A stretch of 64,000 nt of DNA from Treponema sp. (lineage in GTDB: Bacteria > Spirochaetota > Spirochaetia > Treponematales > Treponemataceae), in contig JAEDED010000011.1 of assembly GCA_016293495.1 (NCBI GenBank), positions 1 to 64,000 on the forward strand, read 5' to 3'. Numbering within the stretch: position 1 is the stretch's first letter; each line of letters starts with the position of its first letter. Of this stretch, positions 19,158-27,855 are shown piece after piece. The notes beneath the pieces are model-generated. The model was not told the DNA's origin. It ran no database searches and saw only the letters and a list, made by a program, of their open reading frames with translations. A program made the position numbers and the translations under genes.

Positions 19158-19472
19158 TTATTTTGCTGTGATAACAACTGAGTTTTCAGCGTTTGAGTAG
19201 GGAGCTGGAATGTATTTGTCTGCGTTCCAGTCGTTTTCCCATTTGTGTCCATCGATAAGGTAACGGAACTGATATTCACGGTCTGCATCAAGTGTGAGCT
19301 TAACAGAGAAAGAACCGTCTTTTGCCTGTTTTAATGGTGTTTCTGTGCTTGACCAGCTGTTGAAGTCACCGGCAATATTGATTGTTTTTGCATTCTGTGC
19401 AGCTTCTTTTGAAACAGTGAATGTTACAGTACACTTTTTTTTATCTTTTGAAAATGTTTTTTTCAAAGCCAT
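19158..19472 (-). CDS. small glycogen-binding (CBM48/isoamylase-N-like) protein
   Basis: A 104-residue stand-alone carbohydrate-binding module of the Ig-like early-set fold, as found at the N-terminus of glycogen branching and debranching enzymes and in AMPK-beta. The characteristic features are INIAGDFNSWS, the acidic and aromatic strand segments, and YQFRYLIDGHKWENDWNADKY. There is no signal peptide and no catalytic domain, so it is a cytoplasmic binding protein, perhaps for storage glycogen. AAGGAG lies 14-9 bases upstream of the ATG. It is transcribed alone, divergent from metK. A minus-strand TATAAT at 19488-19493 may be its -10 element. Confidence 0.85.
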   Translation of the reverse strand: MALKKTFSKDKKKCTVTFTVSKEAAQNAKTINIAGDFNSWSSTETPLKQAKDGSFSVKLTLDADREYQFRYLIDGHKWENDWNADKYIPAPYSNAENSVVITAK

Positions 19473-19537
19473 AATAAACTCCTTTTCATTATAAAAAACG
19501 GCTTATAAAAATTCAGGCAAATCTAAATTGAAGAACA

Positions 19538-19566
19538 TTGCCTAAAACCTATGTTTAATATACTAT
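19538..19566 (+). promoter_or_regulatory. metK: probable metK promoter
   Basis: TTGCCT (19538-19543), a 17-base spacer and TACTAT (19561-19566). Transcription from about 19573 gives a leader of about 116 bases. Confidence 0.5.
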
Positions 19567-19585
19567 AAATCTAATAAGAAGACAA

Positions 19586-19667
19586 GATAATTCAATTATC
19601 AGATTTTCTCATTTACTACAGTATCTGCCTGGCGGGTACTAAATTACATAGCGATTTTACTGTCGCT
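19586..19667 (+). promoter_or_regulatory. metK: structured leader of metK
   Basis: Three consecutive hairpins are visible. GATAAT/ATTATC lies at 19586-19600. AGTATCT/GGGTACT lies at 19620-19640 around the loop GCCTGGC, with two G-T wobbles. AGCGA/TCGCT lies at 19650-19667. They sit between the probable promoter and the AGAGG ribosome-binding site. The sequence does not look like the SAM-I or S-MK riboswitches that I know. Confidence 0.4.
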
Positions 19668-19688
19668 TAGAAAAAGAGGCCATTTAAT

Positions 19689-20861
19689 ATGGACAAAAAA
19701 AACTATTTATTCACTTCGGAATCAGTAAGTGAAGGTCACCCAGACAAGGTTTGTGACCAGATCTCTGATGCAGTTTTGGATGCATGTCTTGCAAAGGATC
19801 CTGAAAGCCACGTAGCTTGTGAATGTTTTACTTCAACAGGATTTGTTCTTGTCGGTGGAGAAATTACGACTAATTTTAAAGAACTTGACGTACAGGACAT
19901 TGCCCGTAATGTAGCAAAAAACATCGGCTACACAAATGCAGACTTCGGTCTTGATTACAAATCAATGGCAGTTTTCAATGCCATTCACACTCAGTCACCT
20001 GACATCAATCAGGGTGTTGTAGGAAAAGGTCTTAAAAAATTCAAGGGTAAACAGGGTGCCGGCGATCAGGGAATGATGTTCGGTTTTGCCTGTAACGAAA
20101 CTAAAGAACTGATGCCTGCTCCTGTCATGTACAGCCACAAGCTCCTCCGCGAAGCTGCAAAACTTCGTAAGACTGGTGCAATTGCATGGATGCGCCCGGA
20201 CTCAAAGAGCCAGGTAACAGTTGAATATGACGGACACAAGCCTGTCAGAATCGACACTGTTGTTTTGTCACACCAGCACAATCCTGATGTTAAACACGAT
20301 CAGATTGAAGCTGACATTATCAGCAAAGTAATCAAACCTGTTCTTGAACCAACAGGACTTCTTGATTCAAAGACAAAATACTTTATCAACCCTACAGGAA
20401 ACTTCGTTGTAGGTGGACCTCATGGAGACTCTGGTCTTACAGGTCGTAAAATCATCGTAGATACTTACGGTGGAATGGGGCGCCACGGTGGCGGTGCATT
20501 CTCCGGAAAAGATCCTTCTAAAGTAGACCGTTCAGCAGCTTACATGGCTCGCTATATTGCTAAAAACATTGTTGCAGCTAAACTTGCAGAACGCTGTGAA
20601 GTTCAGCTTGCTTATGCAATCGGTGTACCGTTCCCGGTTTCGATTATGGTTGATACATTCGGTACTGGTAAAGTTCCTGAATACGTATTGAGCAAGGCAG
20701 TATCAAAGGTATTTGACTGCAGCCCTGCAGGTATTATTTCTACTTTGGATCTTAAGAAACCTGTATATGCAAAAACTGCAGCATACGGTCACTTTGGTCG
20801 TAAAGAATTTTCATGGGAAAAGACTGACAAAGTTCAGGATCTCCTGAAGGAAATTAAGTAA
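19689..20861 (+). CDS. metK: S-adenosylmethionine synthetase
   Basis: Makes S-adenosylmethionine from methionine and ATP in the cytoplasm. The family hallmarks are all present: [15 protein letters not shown] near the N-terminus, the [16 protein letters not shown] loop, and [19 protein letters not shown], the phosphate-binding segment. Length 390 is standard. AGAGG lies 14-10 bases upstream of the ATG. The long leader with three possible hairpins suggests control of expression at the RNA level, but this is inference. Confidence 0.98.
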   Translation: MDKKNYLFTSESVSEGHPDKVCDQISDAVLDACLAKDPESHVACECFTSTGFVLVGGEITTNFKELDVQDIARNVAKNIGYTNADFGLDYKSMAVFNAIHTQSPDINQGVVGKGLKKFKGKQGAGDQGMMFGFACNETKELMPAPVMYSHKLLREAAKLRKTGAIAWMRPDSKSQVTVEYDGHKPVRIDTVVLSHQHNPDVKHDQIEADIISKVIKPVLEPTGLLDSKTKYFINPTGNFVVGGPHGDSGLTGRKIIVDTYGGMGRHGGGAFSGKDPSKVDRSAAYMARYIAKNIVAAKLAERCEVQLAYAIGVPFPVSIMVDTFGTGKVPEYVLSKAVSKVFDCSPAGIISTLDLKKPVYAKTAAYGHFGRKEFSWEKTDKVQDLLKEIK

Positions 20862-20918
20862 TTCGTGCCTTGCTAGTAATCAGCGTTTTAATGCTTTTAC
20901 CTGCACGGAGATTTTATT

Positions 20919-21554
20919 ATGACACTTTTATCAGATAAAGAAATTGTTACGGTGTTTGAACGATTCCGTTTGAATAATCCGGAACCAAAATCAGAGCTTG
21001 AGTATAAAGATGAATATACGCTGCTTGTTGCAGTTGTGCTTAGTGCTCAGGCTACTGATAAAAGTGTCAATAAAGCCACAAAGGATTTATTTAAGGTTGC
21101 CGATACTCCCAAAAAAATGGTCAGACTCGGCGAAGAAAAATTGATTGAGTACATTCACTCAATCGGGCTCTACAAAAACAAAGCCCACAATGTAATCGAA
21201 CTCAGCAAAATGCTGATTGAAAAGTTTGATTCAAAGGTGCCTTCTACTCGCGAGGAACTTGAAATGCTTCCGGGGGTCGGAAGAAAAACCGCAAATGTTG
21301 TTCTTAACGTTGTGTTCAATCAGCCGACAATGCCGGTTGATACACATCTTCTTCGTATCAGTCCGAAAATTGGTCTTGGTGAAGGAACAACTCCAATTGA
21401 AATTGAAAAAAGTCTTACATTGCGAATTCCACAAAAATATATGATGCATGCTCATCACTGGCTTATCCTGCACGGACGTTATGTCTGCACTGCAAGAAAT
21501 CCAAAGTGCGAAGAATGTATCATAAACGATTTGTGCAAGCACAATGAAGTTTAA
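20919..21554 (+). CDS. nth: endonuclease III
   Basis: Bifunctional DNA glycosylase/AP lyase for oxidised pyrimidines in base-excision repair. The helix-hairpin-helix LPGVGRKTANVV carries the catalytic Lys123, and VDTHLLR carries Asp141. The C-terminal [4Fe-4S] cluster cysteines C190-x6-C197-x2-C200-x5-C206 match the canonical pattern exactly. Both the active site and the cluster are offset three residues from the E. coli enzyme. Length 211 is normal. The GGAG ribosome-binding site lies 12-9 bases upstream of the ATG. It sits between metK and mscS on the same strand. Confidence 0.97.
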   Translation: MTLLSDKEIVTVFERFRLNNPEPKSELEYKDEYTLLVAVVLSAQATDKSVNKATKDLFKVADTPKKMVRLGEEKLIEYIHSIGLYKNKAHNVIELSKMLIEKFDSKVPSTREELEMLPGVGRKTANVVLNVVFNQPTMPVDTHLLRISPKIGLGEGTTPIEIEKSLTLRIPQKYMMHAHHWLILHGRYVCTARNPKCEECIINDLCKHNEV

Positions 21555-21592
21555 TAACAAACAAAAATTGATAAACAAAGAGGATTAATTTT

Positions 21593-22630
21593 ATGAACCC
21601 TGATGTTCACGAAGAAGCACAGATGGTCGTTGAAACAAACGGCGGAGATCTTTTTGAAAATGCAACAGATGCAGCAGTTAATACTGTAAAAGAAACAACA
21701 GAAACTTTTATGTCATGGGTAAAATCATGGTGTAACTGGGGAACTTTGTTTCACCTTGTTGGTGTTGTATTGATTATTCTTGCAATTTATGTTGCTTATA
21801 AAATTGCAGTTCGTGCAGTAAAAAAAGTGCCGGAAGAAAAACTTTCGATGCATAAATCGGCTCTTATTACAAGAACCTTAAAGTATGTTTATTACTTCCT
21901 TTTAATTATGTATGTGCTTGATTTGTTTGGTGTTAAGGTTTCTGCTATCTGGGGTGCTGCCGGAGTTGCCGGAGTCGCAATTGCTTTTGCTGCTCAGACT
22001 TCTGTAAGTAATATTATCAGTGGTATTTTTATCGTTGCAGAAAAAACAATGAAGATTGGTGACCTCATTACTGTCGGAAGTGAAACTGGTATCGTTGATG
22101 CTATCGGTCTTCTTTCTGTTCAGATTCACACATTGGACAATCAGTTGATTCGTATTCCTAACAGCACAATTATTAACTCGAATATGGTTAACACTTCTTA
22201 CTTTCCAAAGAGAAGAATGTGCATCGGTGTTTCTGTAAGTTATGATACAGATATGAATGAAGCTCTTGAAACTTTGCAGAAAGTTCCAGGCTTGTGTAAG
22301 AAAGTTTTGAAGGACCCATCTCCTGCTGCGTGGTTTGACAAGTTTGATGAAAGCGGAATTAATCTTACTCTCGCAGTATGGTTTAACAGCGCAGATTTTA
22401 TTCAGACTAAAAATGAAGTTTTCATCGGTATCAAAAAAGTATTTGATGATGCTAAAATTGAAATTCCATACAACAAGCTTGATGTTAAATTCCTTGGAAC
22501 TGATACAGGCGATACAAAAGTTGTTTCTGCAAAAGCTACAGTTAAACCTACTGTAAAAAGAGCTGCTAAGAAACCTGCTGTTAAAAAAGTTGCAGTTAAA
22601 CCTACTGCTAAAAAAGTTGCAAAGAAATAA
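21593..22630 (+). CDS. mscS: MscS-family mechanosensitive channel with Lys/Ala-rich tail
   Basis: Small-conductance mechanosensitive channel that opens under membrane tension during osmotic down-shock. Three membrane segments are visible: LFHLVGVVLIILAIYVAYKI, YVYYFLLIMYVLDLFGV and the pore helix GAAGVAGVAIAFAAQTSVSNIISG. The cytoplasmic MscS beta domain follows (GDLITVGSETGIVDAIGLLSVQIHTLDN...IPNS). The protein then ends in about 30 residues made almost only of Lys, Ala, Val, Pro and Thr (for example KRAAKKPAVKKVAVKP), which is unusual for MscS. AGAGGA precedes the ATG. Length is 345 residues. Confidence 0.93.
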   Translation: MNPDVHEEAQMVVETNGGDLFENATDAAVNTVKETTETFMSWVKSWCNWGTLFHLVGVVLIILAIYVAYKIAVRAVKKVPEEKLSMHKSALITRTLKYVYYFLLIMYVLDLFGVKVSAIWGAAGVAGVAIAFAAQTSVSNIISGIFIVAEKTMKIGDLITVGSETGIVDAIGLLSVQIHTLDNQLIRIPNSTIINSNMVNTSYFPKRRMCIGVSVSYDTDMNEALETLQKVPGLCKKVLKDPSPAAWFDKFDESGINLTLAVWFNSADFIQTKNEVFIGIKKVFDDAKIEIPYNKLDVKFLGTDTGDTKVVSAKATVKPTVKRAAKKPAVKKVAVKPTAKKVAKK

Positions 22631-22643
22631 TCAGAGTTTAATC

Positions 22644-22862
22644 ATGGATGAAAATAAATTAAAAGAGATCGATGACAGATTCATGACGCTGGAAACAAAA
22701 TTTGCCTACGAGGAAGATTTTGTTTCTAAGCTTCAGGAAGTTGTTGTTGAACAGCAGAAGCAGATTGATAAGCTTGAACGCGAAGTCAAACTGATGGCTG
22801 AAAAAATAAATGATCTTGATAATCAGGAAGAAATTCCTAACAGAAAACCGCCTCATTATTAA
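22644..22862 (+). CDS. slyX: SlyX-like coiled-coil protein
   Basis: A 72-residue protein that is one long coiled coil (RFMTLETKFAYEEDFVSKL, then VVEQQKQIDKLEREVKLM) with the SlyX-type proline-containing end RKPPHY. SlyX function is unknown in any organism. I chose ATG 22644 (MDENKLKE); the frame stays open upstream into the mscS tail. The start lies 13 bases after the mscS stop, so the genes are probably co-transcribed. Confidence 0.8.
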   Translation: MDENKLKEIDDRFMTLETKFAYEEDFVSKLQEVVVEQQKQIDKLEREVKLMAEKINDLDNQEEIPNRKPPHY

Positions 22863-22894
22863 ACCATAAAACGTAAACACAACGAGGGAATTAA

Positions 22895-23638
22895 ATGGAA
22901 CGAATAGAATTACTTTATACTGATGCAAATGTGATTATAATTTACAAGCCTGAAGGAATTCTTTCTGTTCCGTTTGCCGGATTTCGAGGACGCACTGCAC
23001 AGGGAACGGTAGAAGAAATTCTTCGCAAAAAAGGAATGTATTCTCAAAAGTACAAACCATTGCCTGTGCATAGACTCGACCGCGAAACTTCGGGCGTCAT
23101 GATGTTTGCCACAAATGAACGCGCCCAGAAAATAATTATGGACAGCTGGCATCAGATGGTAAAATCCCGCTCGTATGTCGCCCTCGCAGAAAACCCGACA
23201 AACTTTTCGAAATACGGCATTCTTCCTGACTCAGGAATTATTGATGACCCGATAACTTACAATGCATACAATATCGGTTATGTAGCAGAAAAAAGTCAGC
23301 ACCACAGAAATGGCACTGATAAAAATGCCGGTGATAAAAATTCCCGAAACAAAAAAGAAGTAACTGCCAGAACTCATTTTAAGATTACTGCAAGAGGAAA
23401 ACGTTTTTCGTTATTCGAGCTTGAACTAGATACCGGAAGAAAAAATCAGATCCGCGCACATCTTGCTTCAAAAGGTTATCCGATAAGCGGCGATTCAAAT
23501 TACCGTGCGCGTACAAATAATTTTGACCGTCTGTGCCTTCACGCAAGATCACTTGTTTACATTGATCCGTGGTCGAATGAAGAAAAAAAGTTTGAATGGC
23601 CCGAGCCAAAAGAATGGAACGAAGCTGTTCATAAATAA
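22895..23638 (+). CDS. RluA-family RNA pseudouridine synthase
   Basis: Isomerises specific uridines of rRNA or tRNA to pseudouridine. The catalytic motif HRLDRETSGVMMFA with the active-site Asp is intact, and the later motifs FSLFELELDTGRKNQIRAHLASKGYPISGD and LCLHARSL follow in the expected order. There is no N-terminal S4 domain, as in RluA itself. Length is 247. An insertion of polar residues (about 130-155, KSQHHRNGTDKNAGDKN) lies between the core motifs. The target site cannot be told from sequence. Confidence 0.93.
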   Translation: MERIELLYTDANVIIIYKPEGILSVPFAGFRGRTAQGTVEEILRKKGMYSQKYKPLPVHRLDRETSGVMMFATNERAQKIIMDSWHQMVKSRSYVALAENPTNFSKYGILPDSGIIDDPITYNAYNIGYVAEKSQHHRNGTDKNAGDKNSRNKKEVTARTHFKITARGKRFSLFELELDTGRKNQIRAHLASKGYPISGDSNYRARTNNFDRLCLHARSLVYIDPWSNEEKKFEWPEPKEWNEAVHK

Positions 23639-23662
23639 AACTGAAAATATCAGGAGGATGAG

Positions 23663-24316
23663 ATGAAAAAAGGAATAATTTTCGATATGGATGGAACAAT
23701 CTGGGACAGCGCAGAGAATGTTGCAAAATCCTGGACAGAAAAAATTCATGAAGCAGGTTATCTTGATAAATCAGTTTCTGAAGCAGACATTAAAAGCGTG
23801 ATGGGTAAGACTATGGATGTTATTGCCGATTTGCTTTTTCCATATACAGCTCCAGGTAAAGAAAGAAATGATTTACGCGAAGCTGTCGAAACTTATGAAC
23901 TTGAATATCTTTCAAAGCATGGCGGTAAACTTTATCCTGAAGTTCTTGAAACACTCCAGAAGCTTCGCGAAATGGGTTATCACCTTTATATCGTAAGCAA
24001 CTGTCAGGCCGGTTATGTCGAAACCTTCCTTAATTATTTTAATATCGACATTAAAAAAGAAAATGCACTTATTGAAGATATCGAATGCTACGGAAACAAT
24101 TTTCTTTCAAAAGGGCAGAATATAGCACTCGTCGTAAAACGAAATAATCTTGATAAGGCAGTTTATGTCGGTGACATTCAGAGTGATTACGATTCAACCT
24201 GCGAAGCGGGACTTCCGTTTATTCATGCTTCTTACGGTTTTGGAAAGATTAATGTTGAAGTGCCGGTAATAAAAACTTTTGCAGACCTTACAGAAGTTGT
24301 CTGTAAGGTTATTTAG
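23663..24316 (+). CDS. HAD-superfamily phosphatase (phosphoglycolate phosphatase-like)
   Basis: Haloacid-dehalogenase-type hydrolase, probably a small-molecule phosphatase. Motif I is IIFDMDGTIWDS with the nucleophile Asp, motif II is LYIVSNCQAGY, and motif IV is VYVGDIQSDYDSTCEAGLPFI. A helical cap (residues about 18-85) places it with the phosphoglycolate phosphatase/beta-phosphoglucomutase group. Length is 217. A strong AGGAGG site precedes the ATG. It follows the pseudouridine synthase by 24 bases. The substrate is not predictable. Confidence 0.9.
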   Translation: MKKGIIFDMDGTIWDSAENVAKSWTEKIHEAGYLDKSVSEADIKSVMGKTMDVIADLLFPYTAPGKERNDLREAVETYELEYLSKHGGKLYPEVLETLQKLREMGYHLYIVSNCQAGYVETFLNYFNIDIKKENALIEDIECYGNNFLSKGQNIALVVKRNNLDKAVYVGDIQSDYDSTCEAGLPFIHASYGFGKINVEVPVIKTFADLTEVVCKVI

Positions 24317-24335
24317 TCTATACATTTTTTTTAAA

Positions 24336-24341
24336 TATAAT
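24336..24341 (+). promoter_or_regulatory. possible -10 element before the Fe-ADH-like gene
   Basis: TATAAT at 24336-24341, 32 bases upstream of the ATG at 24374. The -35 region (TTAGTC) is poor. Confidence 0.35.
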
Positions 24342-24373
24342 CAGATACTTGAACTTCGGATGGAGGAAACGAA

Positions 24374-25429
24374 ATGACAAAAGATCATATTGCAATTCCG
24401 GCTTTGTTGAAAATTGAAAGCGGTGTGATTTCTAAAATTGGAAGTTATCTTAAAAACGCAGGTTTTGATTCTATCGTTCTGCTTTTAGGAAACGGTCTTA
24501 CCGCGATGTTTGGCGACAAAGTTTTTTCTTCTCTTAAAACTGCTGGTGTAGAAATTCTTTATTCGCAGGAAATGGATACTGTCGAATTTAATGAAGTTAC
24601 AAAACTGGGATTTAGTCTTCCGAAAAAAACTCAGGCTGTAATAGGAATGGGAGGAGGAAAAGTAATTGATGCTGCAAAGTACATCGGTTTTATTTTAAAG
24701 ATTCCGTTTATCAGTATTCCAACTAGTTCTTCGTCTGACGGTTTTTCTAGCTCAAGCGCATCGCTGATTATTGACGGTCACAGAAAATCAGTTCCTGCAA
24801 AAATGCCTTATGGAATTCTTGTTGATACAGAAGTGATTAAAAGTGCGCCTGTAAAATTCCTTTACTCGGGAATCGGCGATATGCTTTCAAAAATTTCTTC
24901 AACCTATGACTGGCTTTACGAAGCAGAAAGCGGCTGGGATGAACTTAACGACTGCGCTTACATGATGGCAAAAAAAGCAGTCAACAGTTTTGCTCGTACG
25001 CCTTTTGAATCTGTAAAAGATGAACTGTTCTTAAAAGAGCTGCTTGATTCGCTTGCCATGAGTGGAATTGCAAATGAGATTGCAGGTTCAAGTTTACCGA
25101 CAAGCGGTAGTGAACACATGATTTCGCACGCCCTTGATTCCTTTCTTGATCATCCCGAACTTCATGGAATACAGGTTGGACTTGCGACTTACATCATGTG
25201 TAAAATCGAAGATCATCGCTGGAAACGCGTTGAAACAATTTATTCAAAGACCGGCTTCTGGACTTACTGTGAATCGCTCGGCTTAAAAAGAATTGATTAC
25301 GAAAAAGCAATTGATCTTGCACCTTCAATGAAGCCAGGACGTCACACTTACATTCAGGAAGAAAAATACCGTGAACGCGCAAAGGTTCTGTTAAAAGAAG
25401 ATGAGCATTTGAAAAAGATTTTTAACTGA
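24374..25429 (+). CDS. glycerol-1-phosphate dehydrogenase-like (iron/zinc alcohol dehydrogenase superfamily)
   Basis: NAD(P)-dependent metal dehydrogenase resembling the EgsA/AraM branch, which reduces dihydroxyacetone phosphate to sn-glycerol-1-phosphate. The nucleotide-binding AVIGMGGGKVIDAAKY, the substrate loop SIPTSSSSDGFSSSSASL and GIGDMLSKISS are typical of that branch. Metal ligands are expected in SGSEHMISHALD and ELHGIQVG. Length 351 is normal. A GGAGG ribosome-binding site is present. The physiological substrate is inferred from family only; glycerol dehydrogenase-like activity is an alternative. Confidence 0.85.
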   Translation: MTKDHIAIPALLKIESGVISKIGSYLKNAGFDSIVLLLGNGLTAMFGDKVFSSLKTAGVEILYSQEMDTVEFNEVTKLGFSLPKKTQAVIGMGGGKVIDAAKYIGFILKIPFISIPTSSSSDGFSSSSASLIIDGHRKSVPAKMPYGILVDTEVIKSAPVKFLYSGIGDMLSKISSTYDWLYEAESGWDELNDCAYMMAKKAVNSFARTPFESVKDELFLKELLDSLAMSGIANEIAGSSLPTSGSEHMISHALDSFLDHPELHGIQVGLATYIMCKIEDHRWKRVETIYSKTGFWTYCESLGLKRIDYEKAIDLAPSMKPGRHTYIQEEKYRERAKVLLKEDEHLKKIFN

Positions 25430-25483
25430 TTGAGATAAAGGCAAAAAAAAAGGGAAAATTATTTCTTACAAACAACTGCCCTA

Positions 25484-25505
25484 GATTTTCTCAGGTGAGA
25501 AAATC
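25484..25505. terminator. hairpin at the 25.5-kb convergent junction
   Basis: GATTTTCTCA (25484-25493) and TGAGAAAATC (25496-25505) form a perfect inverted repeat. It spans the stop codon of the minus-strand gene and sits between two converging genes. A run of nine As at 25442-25451 would give a T-run on the minus strand, but 32 bases away, so termination efficiency is uncertain. Confidence 0.4.
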
Positions 25506-27783
25506 ATTCATATTTAAGTTTGCTGAAAATTTCAGTGATTCTTTCATCGACAGTTTTTTCAATGTCAGAAAGATCGATTTGTTTAAGGTCTTCGATTGCT
25601 TCATCGAGTTCATCGTAAATTCCTTCAGAAACTACATGTGTAATTCTTTCAAGGGAATTTGCGCAGAACACATAATCTTTATTGTTGTAAAGTTCTTCAA
25701 TTTCTTCTTCTGAACATCTTGGCTTAAGCAAGGTATTAATTTTTGTGTTAAGGGAATCAAACTTTTCTGAGATGGAAGAAAATAATTCATCATTCTCTGA
25801 AAGCTGTTTTGATATATACGAAATCCAGGAATCAATCGGTTCAAATGGAAGGGAATTGAATGAATCTTTTAATTCGATTTTTTCGTTGAGGCTGAAAGTT
25901 GAAGAATTATTTCCATAGTAATCAAGAAAATTTCTAATTGTTTCAAGTTCTTTCTGGCAATGGCTTGAGTTTTCAAGAGCTTCACTGTAACGCATATAGC
26001 GTAAAAGAGTTGCATCGTAAAGCTCGTCTGTTTCTTCTGCCTGCTTCTTAAGATCATTAAGTGCTTTTTCTGCTTCTTTATATTTTGTGTAAGGATATTT
26101 TTCTTCGATTAAGTCACTTAGCTTTGAAATTTCTGATGCATTGGAATTATTGATTGCCTCCGATAATTCCTCATAGAGCGACATGATTTCAAAATATTCT
26201 GCGTGCAGTAAAGAATCGTTTTCGCTGTAATAAGCTTCAAGTTCATAAACCGGATGAATTTTCTTCATCTGTCTGTCGGCTTTTTTCATTGCCTTTGAAA
26301 GTAATGCAGCTTTCTGCTGTGGTGTAAGTTCAAGCAGATGTTTAAAAGTATAATACTGATTTGTCGGATCAAGGCCTACGATAAAACCCTTATCGTTGAT
26401 CTGATTTCCGAAATTGTCATATGAAACGGGAAGGTTTGATTCTTTACTGCAGATCTGTGCAAATACCCACAATGGAATTCTAAAAGGCTTGTCGTTGTTA
26501 AAACGGTCATATGTCATTTCAATAAAATCATCTGAGTATCTCAAATCTGAAAGGTACTGCATGTAACCTTCATCTGTTGATTCCTGTTCAAGACCTTCAG
26601 AAATTCCTTCTTTTAAATCATCTCTGTAAAGATTTGCAAAAACGAATGCACCGAAACGGTCTTTTTGGCGCATGTCAGAATAATAAATCTGCATATTTTC
26701 AAGTGACTCGTAACGAAGCTTTGGGAGTGCAAAGATTTCATTTTCGGTAAAGTAAAATTCTCCGTCAGGCTTGTTATACATTTCGCTGGATTGAAAACCG
26801 ATGTGAAGAAAGATGTCATCGATAAAAGGAATTACTTCTCCTTTCTCAAAGGGGTCTGCATTTTCAGCACGGATTTTTTCTATTTCAATTTTAAAACCTG
26901 TTTCGTCTGTATCAAGCTGATGGATAAGAATGTAAGGTGCTGATTCTTTAAGTACAGTACCGTCTTTTGTCATAAAGCCGATTCTTGCTTCGTAAAGTGT
27001 CAGGCAATAAGTGTCGAGTGCTTCGTGATATGCAAAGGCGTTGTAAAATTCCCCGATTGCTTTATCTGTGTAAATCTTAAGATTTTTTCCTTTTTCAAAA
27101 AGTGGTTCGTAGTCATTTTTGCTGCTGGAAGAAAATCCGATTGTTGCAACATTATTTTTATAAAAGTCCTGAGGGTCTGTTGTAAGGGAATAATTATAAC
27201 CTTTCTTTGTAGCATTACCTTTTGTTACAGAAACTCTCGGCCAGTAATCGTCAGTCCCGCAGTATCTGTAACCGTAATTGCTGTATTCACGAACAGGAAC
27301 AGGAAGGTCCCACGAGTAGTCATAACTTTTTCTGTAACCTTCTTCAACAGCGTTCATGATAAGCTGATATTTTTCTGAATATCTGATGCAGATGTCTGCC
27401 CAGTAATCAGAACTGATGTTGTTTGCAGATTTTAATTCTACAGGGCCGATATTTATTGTGTAAGGACAGAACTCAGTCCAGTAGGCTTCAGCTTCGATAA
27501 GGAGAGTTTTCCAGTGTTCGTATAATTCTTCTTCTGTATATTGAATGTTTCCGGGATTGCCACTTTCTATATTGTCGTGGAGGTTTGCAAAACCTGCAAA
27601 GGCTTCTTCTGAAAATGCAGGATCTTCTGCAATGGCATCGGCATAATATCCGAGGGCATAAATCCAGTTTTCATTTTTTTCAAATTCTTTTGCGGTATTT
27701 AGTAATTGAATGTATTTTGATGATTGTGCAAAAATAGAAAAGGCTGCAGTCATGACAGCAAAAAACAAAGTTATTTTTTTCAT
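25504..27783 (-). CDS. secreted TPR-like protein of unknown function
   Basis: A 759-residue exported protein that I do not recognise. A Sec signal peptide (KKITLFFAVMTAAFSIFAQ) is followed by a TPR-like segment (LNTAKEFEKNENWIYALGYYADAIAEDPAFSE). The middle of mixed alpha/beta character is rich in Tyr, Asp and Asn. The second half is mostly helical and very acidic, with coiled-coil-like stretches (KYKEAEKALNDLKKQAEETDE). No catalytic motif is evident. It lies 72 bases downstream of the GH10 xylanase on the same strand. No clear ribosome-binding site is present; instead a hairpin (27793-27810) lies nine bases before the ATG. A periplasmic or surface role is all that can be said. Confidence 0.75.
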   Translation of the reverse strand: MKKITLFFAVMTAAFSIFAQSSKYIQLLNTAKEFEKNENWIYALGYYADAIAEDPAFSEEAFAGFANLHDNIESGNPGNIQYTEEELYEHWKTLLIEAEAYWTEFCPYTINIGPVELKSANNISSDYWADICIRYSEKYQLIMNAVEEGYRKSYDYSWDLPVPVREYSNYGYRYCGTDDYWPRVSVTKGNATKKGYNYSLTTDPQDFYKNNVATIGFSSSSKNDYEPLFEKGKNLKIYTDKAIGEFYNAFAYHEALDTYCLTLYEARIGFMTKDGTVLKESAPYILIHQLDTDETGFKIEIEKIRAENADPFEKGEVIPFIDDIFLHIGFQSSEMYNKPDGEFYFTENEIFALPKLRYESLENMQIYYSDMRQKDRFGAFVFANLYRDDLKEGISEGLEQESTDEGYMQYLSDLRYSDDFIEMTYDRFNNDKPFRIPLWVFAQICSKESNLPVSYDNFGNQINDKGFIVGLDPTNQYYTFKHLLELTPQQKAALLSKAMKKADRQMKKIHPVYELEAYYSENDSLLHAEYFEIMSLYEELSEAINNSNASEISKLSDLIEEKYPYTKYKEAEKALNDLKKQAEETDELYDATLLRYMRYSEALENSSHCQKELETIRNFLDYYGNNSSTFSLNEKIELKDSFNSLPFEPIDSWISYISKQLSENDELFSSISEKFDSLNTKINTLLKPRCSEEEIEELYNNKDYVFCANSLERITHVVSEGIYDELDEAIEDLKQIDLSDIEKTVDERITEIFSKLKYE

Positions 27784-27792
27784 AACTTTATT

Positions 27793-27810
27793 ATATTCTT
27801 TTTAGAATAT
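27793..27810 (-). promoter_or_regulatory. hairpin and TATAAT just upstream of the TPR-like gene
   Basis: ATATTCT (27793-27799) pairs with AGAATAT (27804-27810) around four bases. On the minus strand a TATAAT overlaps its 3' edge, eight bases before the ATG. Confidence 0.35.
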
Positions 27811-27855
27811 TGGTGTCTATGATGCAGCCTTTATAAAAGGAATTTGAATTACAGC

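Noticed and set aside
19573..19688. SAM-I or S-MK riboswitch before metK
   Set aside because: The conserved core sequences that I know for these classes are not present. Only generic hairpins can be supported.
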